Below are positions 59,301-64,000 of a stretch of 64,000 bases of DNA, in pieces. The DNA lies in assembly GCA_945861435.1 (NCBI GenBank), contig CAMAUX010000006.1:1-64000 (forward strand), in the 5' to 3' direction. The translations under genes were made by a program, and so were the position numbers. Every line of letters begins with the position of its first letter. Position 1 is the first letter of the stretch. The DNA is from Chthoniobacter flavus. Its GTDB lineage: Bacteria > Verrucomicrobiota > Verrucomicrobiia > Chthoniobacterales > Chthoniobacteraceae. Below the pieces are notes generated by a model. That model saw only the letters and a list, made by a program, of their open reading frames with translations, was not told the DNA's origin and ran no database searches.

Positions 59301-59661
59301 CGGCAATCAGGACGCCATCGTGGATCGCAACAACTGCTACTTCCTGCGCACTCCCGAAACCGAACGCACGCTCTATTGGGTCCTCAACTTCAAGGAAGAA
59401 GGGAAGATCCTCGGTCACACGCGCATGACATTGCCGGAATACAAAAAGCGCGTCGCCCCCACCGACTCCGTCGTGCTCGATCCCCAGTTCGCGATCTTCC
59501 AGCGCCTTGATTCCGCCAAGGTTCCCGAGTTCCCCATCGACCAGTTCGTGGACACCAAGGTCCCGCTCGATTTCCCCGATCTCTTCGCCACCAACCCCGT
59601 AGTGGTGAAGCGCGGCATGGGCCTGCAACCGGAAGCGTTCGCGGACATGATCAAAAAGTAG
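56344..59661 (+). CDS. Large secreted beta-helix protein, tandem paralogue
   Basis: A 1105-residue protein with the same signal peptide and domain order as its upstream neighbour: three DUF1565-type modules, beta-helix repeats, an FnIII-like domain (TATTANIEW...LTGLKPGTTYYF) and a shared ending (DLFATNP...GLQPEAFADM). Identity appears highest in the N-terminal module and the C-terminal third, and lower in the middle helix. It lacks the palindromic insertion. The pair is separated by 72 bp and arose by tandem duplication; divergence of the central solenoid suggests different ligands. Likely extracellular and polysaccharide-directed. Confidence 0.85.
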   Translation: MKLTLLLILLSTTSHATEFFVNKEGVDSNAGTSRAAAFLTIQKGVDALQPGDTLSIGRGEYAEAVARKGLGSEEKETIIRAEMRGTVLLRGDADAPVFKPMPGTRQTFVADFKGDVQAVYEVDTLKRLAAQAMLAEVEFQPGSSFYDAAESKLYVSSTDLRPADQHRYSIPVAGAHGLMLEQPKRVVLDGIAARGFEKVVMQTWHTESCTWGIVFKEAKNCVIRHCTAFLNGGGILTRSEYEGGNLIEDCVAYGNISPHGFESGGVVAVAVRNDTLRRCVAYKSGVGVRLYGGEGHGRIEQSLGWGNVLDLGAKGGKMGEISEIRECVALSSLPAKGPMEHSIIGYKNVYLEGVPAGTDTSIRLTFERVNRDTEFADPLNFDFRLQSTSTMRASAPDKSDRGPFPYQPNVFYVKPDGDDAADGLSVKAAWKTLARASKNLRAGDTVYFEQGVYEGDVAIKGGKAGVAPICWRARGTARVLMPGAIRVEGSHGIEFERLNFASTVSVTASERVRFNNCRFFAADKALYASRCAGLTITHSEFMRFTHAGVLLDGCAGVELSSNVYDNRQAPAVAFRSSAEAAAALRYSDYNSYADARKGWMADGKAIALADARRTSQDIYARELQPVFAMRDGIPEVTDRIALAVGGALGKSLGIHQDLLSNALSMTAPTVHSVTATTANIEWQMSRGSVSGIAWGETPACETHGSYKVTNNDDTFRSFSLTGLKPGTTYYFKLTSAKLIYPLDDQGPGEVVDPKYEAISFTTKAADPAPRTLYVATDGSDAASGLERGRAWRSIAHAASQALPGDTVWVAGGTYIEKVRVRATGTEGRPIQFKSIPGEKVILDGSGRRIETAFVINGKSHIAVDGFYFRDFRMDGQGNVSQRVINVNQSSHITLRRLLWDGRGPGYSGGLLMGADSSDVLVSNCVMIRGSDGLEVTSCPGFRVEHCVFISHMIEAVKLGTPATLSSNIICDSSAFKAKNNIHFMSFGNQDAIVDRNNCYFLRTPETERTLYWVLNFKEEGKILGHTRMTLPEYKKRVAPTDSVVLDPQFAIFQRLDSAKVPEFPIDQFVDTKVPLDFPDLFATNPVVVKRGMGLQPEAFADMIKK

Positions 59662-59682
59662 AACTCGCGCCTCCATTCCACC

Positions 59683-60807
59683 ATGAGCAAGAAAGCCAGC
59701 AGCAAGAAAGCACTCTCGAAAACCCGCGAGGCTGTCCACGGGAGCGGCAAGCGTGGCGCGAGCCTCGTGAACGAAGCTGCACTCATTTCCGACCTGCGCA
59801 GCCTCATCTACTCGGCCCGCCAGCGGGTGGCCGTGGTGGCGAACTCCACCACCACGCTGCTCTATTGGCATCTGGGTCATCGTTTGCTCAAAGAAAACCT
59901 GCAGGATGGCCGCGCGGAATACGGGAAAAAGATTCTCGCGACGGTGTCGCGAGAATTGACGGCTGAGTTCGGTCGTGGGTTTGGATATGCGACCGTCAAC
60001 CGTGCTATCCAGTTCTATCAGTGCTTTTCCGATCAGGAGATTGTGTCGACGCTGTCGACACAATTGAGCTGGAGCCACTTCATGGAGCTGCTGCCGGTCA
60101 AAGATCCGCTGGCCCGCGACTTCTACGCGGAGACGTGTCGAATCGAGGGCTGGGATGTGCGCACGTTGCGGAAAAGGATCGGCGGCATGTTGTTTCAACG
60201 CACGGCGTTGGCAAAGAAACCACAGCAAGTCATTGCCGCTGAGATCGGACAAATGCGTGAAGGACAGATCTCTCCTGATGCCGTATTTCGCGATCCCTAC
60301 TTTCTGGATCTGCTCGGCCTCAAGGGCGCCTACAGCGAAGAAGATCTGGAGAACGCCATCCTGCGCGAGATCGAGGGAGTGCTGCTCGAGTTGGGCACGG
60401 GATTTACCTTCGTAGCGCGCCAGAAACGTATCAGCGTTGGTCGGGACGATTTTCATCTCGATCTGTTGTTCTTCCACCGGCACTTGCGGCGGCTGATTGC
60501 GGTGGAGTTAAAGCTCGAACACTTCCGGCCTGCGCACGTCGGTCAGATGGAGTTTTATCTGCGGTGGTTGGACAAGCACGAACGCGCAAATGGTGAGGAA
60601 TCACCCATCGGACTCATCCTCTGCGCCTCGGCGGACGCTGAGCAGGTGGAGTTGCTCCAGCTCGATGCCAAATCGATCCGCGTCAGCGAATACCTCACTG
60701 AATTGCCTCCGCTGCCCCTCTTGCGGGCCCGTCTGCACCAAGCCATCGAACACGCCCGCGAACAAGCGGCCCGGCTGAGTTCGCGCACATCCCCACCGAA
60801 GCCATGA
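59683..60807 (+). CDS. DUF1016/YhcG-family PD-(D/E)XK nuclease-like protein
   Basis: A 374-residue protein. A lysine- and serine-rich tail (1-25) is followed by the DUF1016 N-terminal domain (RSLIYSARQRV, LLYWHLGHRL, FGRGFGYATVNRAIQFYQ, LSWSHFMELL). The C-terminal PD-(D/E)XK domain contains DDFHLDLLFFHRHLRRLIAVELKL, where the Asp and the ExK-type Glu-Leu-Lys are the predicted catalytic residues. YhcG-like proteins are accessory genes, often near restriction or mobile loci; their function is unsettled. No signal peptide. Its stop overlaps the next start by 4 bp (ATGA), an unusual coupling to a metabolic gene. Confidence 0.9.
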   Translation: MSKKASSKKALSKTREAVHGSGKRGASLVNEAALISDLRSLIYSARQRVAVVANSTTTLLYWHLGHRLLKENLQDGRAEYGKKILATVSRELTAEFGRGFGYATVNRAIQFYQCFSDQEIVSTLSTQLSWSHFMELLPVKDPLARDFYAETCRIEGWDVRTLRKRIGGMLFQRTALAKKPQQVIAAEIGQMREGQISPDAVFRDPYFLDLLGLKGAYSEEDLENAILREIEGVLLELGTGFTFVARQKRISVGRDDFHLDLLFFHRHLRRLIAVELKLEHFRPAHVGQMEFYLRWLDKHERANGEESPIGLILCASADAEQVELLQLDAKSIRVSEYLTELPPLPLLRARLHQAIEHAREQAARLSSRTSPPKP

Positions 60808-62270
60808 ACGAACGCACGTCACCCTCAGTTGAAAGCAGGGCCGCTTCCACCCGCCGCACCTTTTTCAAAACCTCCGCCATGGCCGCTGCTGGCATCGGAC
60901 TGTCACCGCGTTCATGGGCGCAGGTCCGTGGCGCGAATGACGATGTTCGCTTCGGTGTCGTGGGTTTCAGGGGGCGGGGACGCTCGCATATCACCGACAT
61001 TCTGGCGGTCAAGGGAGCGCGGATCGTGGCGCTTTGTGACGTGGATCAAACGGTGCTGGATGCCGAGGCACAGAAGCTCAAAGACCTCGGGCACACCGTC
61101 AAAACCTACACGGATGTGCGCCAGATGCTCGAGGACACCGGAATCGACGCCATTTCCACGGCGACACCGAACCATTGGCACGCACCGATCACCATCTGGG
61201 CCTGTCAGGCGGGCAAGGATGTCTATGTTGAGAAGCCGGTGTCGCACAACATCTGGGAAGGCCAGCAAATGATCGAAGCGGCGCGCAAGCACCGCCGCAT
61301 TGTCCAGAGTGGCACGCAGAGCCGTTCCCATAGCGGCATACAACTCGCCGTCGCCTGGGTTCACGCGGGGAATTTGGGCAAGATCACGCTGGCTCGTGGT
61401 CTCTGCTACAAACGGCGGCCCAGCATCGGCAAAGTCACCGGTCCGCAAGCCGTCCCCGCCCACATCAACTACGACCTGTGGATTGGGCCTGCGCCGATGG
61501 AGCCTTTGATGCGAAAGGAACTGCACTACGACTGGCATTGGGTGTGGGAGACTGGCAATGGCGACCTCGGCAATCAGGGCATCCACCACATGGATATTGC
61601 GCGGTGGTTTCTTGGGGAAAAAGATCTCGCGCCTCACGTCTTCAGCATCGGCGGGCGGGTCGGCTACCTCGACGATGGTGCCACGCCTAACACCCAGTTT
61701 ATTCACCATGCCTATGCCGCGGCACCGCTCATCTTTGAAGTGCGCGGACTGCCTGCAAAGGCGGGGCGCGAGCCGATGGACTCGCTGCTGGGTGTATCCG
61801 TTGGCAACGTCATTCACTGCGAGCATGGCTTTCTGCTGCTCAGCGTTGATGGGTCCATTGCGGCCTATGATCAAAGCGGGCGCGGCGTCCGCATATTCAC
61901 GGGCACCTACCAGAACCATCACGCCAATTTCGTGAAGGCCATCCGTAGCCGCCAGGCGAGCGACCTCACGGCCGACATCCGTGAAGGGCATATCTCCAGC
62001 TCGCTGTGTCACGTCGCGAACATCTCCCACCGGATCGGACAGCAGGCGTCTCAGGCGGAGATTCGCGAGAGAATCAAAGGCAACCACGACACCACCGATG
62101 CCTATGAACGCATGCTCGCGCATCTGGATGCCAATGGAGTGGACACCCGCAACGACAAACTCATCCTCGGCGAGGCTCTCAGCCTGGATCCGCAAACACA
62201 GCGCTTTGTGGACAATGATCGCGCCAACGCCCTGCAAAAACGCGCCTGCCGAGCGCCCTTCCACTTTTGA
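60804..62270 (+). CDS. Tat-exported Gfo/Idh/MocA-family protein
   Basis: A 488-residue protein. The twin-arginine signal STRRTFFKTSAMAAAGIG (15-32) is followed by a Rossmann domain (RFGVVGFRGRGR), EKP (143-145) and the substrate-binding domain with GNQGIHHMDIARW. Tat export allows the folded, NAD(P)-loaded enzyme to reach the periplasm, a common layout in Planctomycetes and Verrucomicrobia. Members with this architecture include sugar oxidoreductases and glycosidase-like enzymes that use bound NAD. The gene overlaps the nuclease-like gene by 4 bp and is 19 bp before another Tat-exported enzyme. Confidence 0.9.
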   Translation: MNERTSPSVESRAASTRRTFFKTSAMAAAGIGLSPRSWAQVRGANDDVRFGVVGFRGRGRSHITDILAVKGARIVALCDVDQTVLDAEAQKLKDLGHTVKTYTDVRQMLEDTGIDAISTATPNHWHAPITIWACQAGKDVYVEKPVSHNIWEGQQMIEAARKHRRIVQSGTQSRSHSGIQLAVAWVHAGNLGKITLARGLCYKRRPSIGKVTGPQAVPAHINYDLWIGPAPMEPLMRKELHYDWHWVWETGNGDLGNQGIHHMDIARWFLGEKDLAPHVFSIGGRVGYLDDGATPNTQFIHHAYAAAPLIFEVRGLPAKAGREPMDSLLGVSVGNVIHCEHGFLLLSVDGSIAAYDQSGRGVRIFTGTYQNHHANFVKAIRSRQASDLTADIREGHISSSLCHVANISHRIGQQASQAEIRERIKGNHDTTDAYERMLAHLDANGVDTRNDKLILGEALSLDPQTQRFVDNDRANALQKRACRAPFHF

Positions 62271-62289
62271 CCCCCGGCACTTTCGGCCC

Positions 62290-63537
62290 ATGAAAACACG
62301 ACGCCAATTCATCGCCACCGTCGCCGCGTCCGCTGCGGTTTCCTCGCCCATCGGCGCGCTCGCTGCAGAACCAAAAGCCGTGCTTAAGAACAGCGGCACG
62401 CTCTCGGGAAGGAACGGGCCGGAGTTTGGATCCGTGAATGCGGTGATCCAGAAACTCAAAGGCGGGCCGGATCTGCCGTTGTCGTTTTTGCATCCCGATC
62501 ACCACGACCTCGCTGCATGGAAAGCCATGGGACGCGCGAAGATGCTGGAACTGTTGCAATACGCGCCCGCGAAGTGCGACCCGAACGCGGAGGTTGTCTC
62601 GCGCAAGGACTGCGGCGACTACATCCGCGAGGAGGTGTGCTTCAACACGACGCCCGTGCTGCGCGTGCCCGCGACTGTCTTGATTCCAAAGAGCGCCAGG
62701 CTCCCCGCGCCCGCCGTCGTCGCGCTGCATTCCCACGGCGGCTACTACATGTGGGGCCGCGAGCGCGAGGTCGAGACGAGCGACGCGATTCATCCGACGC
62801 TCAAAGAAATGCGCGAGCGCGGCTACGGCGGCAAGGCCTACGGCATCGAGCTGGTGCGGCGCGGCTACGTGGTCATTGCCATCGACATGTTCTACTGGGG
62901 CGAGCGCCGCGTGGTGCTCGACGATGATCCGCCGGAGTGGAAAGCGCGGTCGCTCACGCTGAGCGATGAGGACGTGAAGGCCTATCACACCCGCTGCAAC
63001 CGCGATGAGGAATTCATGGCGAGGACCCTGTGTTGCGCCGGCGTGAGCTGGGCGGGAATCATCGCGTGGGATGACATCCGCACCGTGGACTACCTCGTCA
63101 CGCGGCCCGATGTGGATCCGAATCGTATTGCCTGCGTCGGACAAAGTGTTGGCGGCCTGCGCAGCTCCTATCTTGCCGCGCTGGATGATCGCATCAAGGC
63201 GGCCGTCGTGAGCAGTTGGATGTGTTCTTTTCCCAATCAGCTCGCGGCTCACATCCGCGGCATCGGCTTCACCAAAATCATCCCCGGCATGTATCACCAC
63301 ATGGATCATCCCGACATCGCCTCGCTCGCGATGCCCAAGCCACTGATGGTCATCAATGGCTCGCAAGATCGCCTCTTTGAACTCGCCGGCGTCCACGCCT
63401 CACACGAGAAGATCGCCCAGTGCTACGCCAAAGCCGGCGTCCCCGCACACTTCAAGAGCATCATCGAGGATGCACCGCACCAGTTCAACGCCGGGCGCCA
63501 GGCAGATGCATGGGCGTGGTTTGAGAAGTGGGTTTGA
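62290..63537 (+). CDS. Tat-exported alpha/beta hydrolase (dienelactone-hydrolase/acetyl-xylan-esterase type)
   Basis: A 415-residue protein from the ATG at 62290. The signal peptide has TRRQFIATVAAS, a Tat motif. The hydrolase core shows HSHGG as the oxyanion region, the nucleophile elbow GQSVGG (Ser286), Asp360 in GSQDRLF and His397 in APHQF. A long N-terminal cap (about 30-130) is typical of the abhydrolase_7 group. It is likely an extracytoplasmic carbohydrate esterase. Its gene is 19 bp behind the Tat-exported Gfo/Idh gene, so the two should be co-expressed and co-exported. Confidence 0.87.
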   Translation: MKTRRQFIATVAASAAVSSPIGALAAEPKAVLKNSGTLSGRNGPEFGSVNAVIQKLKGGPDLPLSFLHPDHHDLAAWKAMGRAKMLELLQYAPAKCDPNAEVVSRKDCGDYIREEVCFNTTPVLRVPATVLIPKSARLPAPAVVALHSHGGYYMWGREREVETSDAIHPTLKEMRERGYGGKAYGIELVRRGYVVIAIDMFYWGERRVVLDDDPPEWKARSLTLSDEDVKAYHTRCNRDEEFMARTLCCAGVSWAGIIAWDDIRTVDYLVTRPDVDPNRIACVGQSVGGLRSSYLAALDDRIKAAVVSSWMCSFPNQLAAHIRGIGFTKIIPGMYHHMDHPDIASLAMPKPLMVINGSQDRLFELAGVHASHEKIAQCYAKAGVPAHFKSIIEDAPHQFNAGRQADAWAWFEKWV

Positions 63538-63572
63538 ATCGCGAATGAATTCCGTCCGCCATCGCAATCTGC

Positions 63573-64000
63573 ATGGATCCCATCCACACCCTTGATGAAC
63601 TCGAGGAAGCCCTGAGTCGCCCCACTGCGGGTGTGCTGGACACGCTGCTTGCGCTGGAGGGCGATGTCATGGTGCTCGGGGCCGGGGGCAAGATGGGGCC
63701 AACGCTCGCGCGAATGGTGCGGCGAGGCTTGAATGAGATCGGCCATGCGCAGAGACGGGTGATTGCTGTGTCGCGCTTTTCCTCGGCGAACGCTGCTCAA
63801 TCGCTCCGGCTGCATGGCGTGGAAACGATCGCGTGCGACCTCACAGATCGTGACGCGGTGGCTGCGCTGCCGGAGGCCTCCAATGTGATCTTCATGGCGG
63901 GACAGAAGTTCGGCACCAGCGAGGCGCCGGAGCTGACCTGGGTGATGAACACGCTGGTGCCAGCCATCGTGGCGGAGAGGTTTGCGAAGTCGCGCATCGT
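63573..64000 (+). CDS. NAD-dependent epimerase/dehydratase, 5' part only
   Basis: An ATG at 63573 opens a frame that runs off the window end (142 codons seen). It contains a Rossmann nucleotide-binding motif VLGAGGKMG (about residues 37-45), then RVIAVSRFS, DLTDRDAV and VIFMAGQKFG, the order found in extended short-chain dehydrogenase/epimerase proteins. There is no signal peptide, so it is cytoplasmic. It follows the Tat-exported esterase by 35 bp in the same direction and may handle a sugar released by that operon. The catalytic YxxxK lies beyond the window. Confidence 0.8.
   Translation, partial: MDPIHTLDELEEALSRPTAGVLDTLLALEGDVMVLGAGGKMGPTLARMVRRGLNEIGHAQRRVIAVSRFSSANAAQSLRLHGVETIACDLTDRDAVAALPEASNVIFMAGQKFGTSEAPELTWVMNTLVPAIVAERFAKSRI

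Overview
The window looks like a chromosomal segment of a Gram-negative, GC-rich saccharolytic bacterium of the Planctomycetota-Verrucomicrobiota group, most likely Verrucomicrobiota. The evidence is indirect: many secreted DUF4838 proteins, sialidase-type beta-propellers, a secreted formylglycine sulfatase, PIG-L, SGNH and ceramidase-type hydrolases, Tat-exported Gfo/Idh/MocA proteins, and an ECF sigma/VWA pair. No rRNA or tRNA gene, CRISPR array or complete insertion sequence was seen, so the taxonomy remains an inference.

Layout. Bases 1-1138 are a non-coding repeat island that contains the 3' end of a VapC-like toxin gene. Bases 1139-4034 (minus) encode a secreted esterase and a sulfatase. 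Bases 4434-7209 (plus) hold an M81/MlrC peptidase and a polyphosphate glucokinase. Bases 7313-10008 (minus) hold an ECF sigma factor translationally coupled to a membrane-anchored VWA protein. Bases 10220-13396 hold an unknown secreted protein, an internally deleted relic of polyphosphate glucokinase, and a NodU/CmcH-type carbamoyltransferase.

The core of the window is bases 13884-48607: about 35 kb of same-strand, tightly packed genes that are almost all for exported proteins. A 16-bp perfect palindrome lies upstream of the first gene. The locus repeats one theme: a DUF4838 protein (six copies), a BNR/Asp-box sialidase-like propeller (seven copies) and a small TPR protein (two free copies, one fused to a DUF4838 protein, one stump). 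Accessory hydrolases are interspersed: SGNH esterases, a PIG-L deacetylase, a ceramidase-like protein, a DUF2920 hydrolase and an amidohydrolase. A RhuM-family gene sits in the middle, next to a truncated signal-peptide stub. Fusions, signal-peptide stubs, an ATA in place of a start codon and a duplicated block of about 1.1 kb show that the locus has expanded and is being reshuffled by recombination. The working model is an exported pathway that deacylates and depolymerises a complex acidic, acylated, perhaps sulfated glycan; the substrate cannot be read from sequence.

Bases 49286-64000 hold an AraC regulator divergent from a Gfo/Idh oxidoreductase, an M20 amidohydrolase, two large tandem beta-helix paralogues (one with a palindromic element inserted in frame), a DUF1016/YhcG PD-(D/E)XK nuclease, a Tat-exported Gfo/Idh protein, a Tat-exported alpha/beta hydrolase and the start of a Rossmann-fold epimerase/dehydratase cut by the window edge. 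No transporter gene is visible anywhere in the window.
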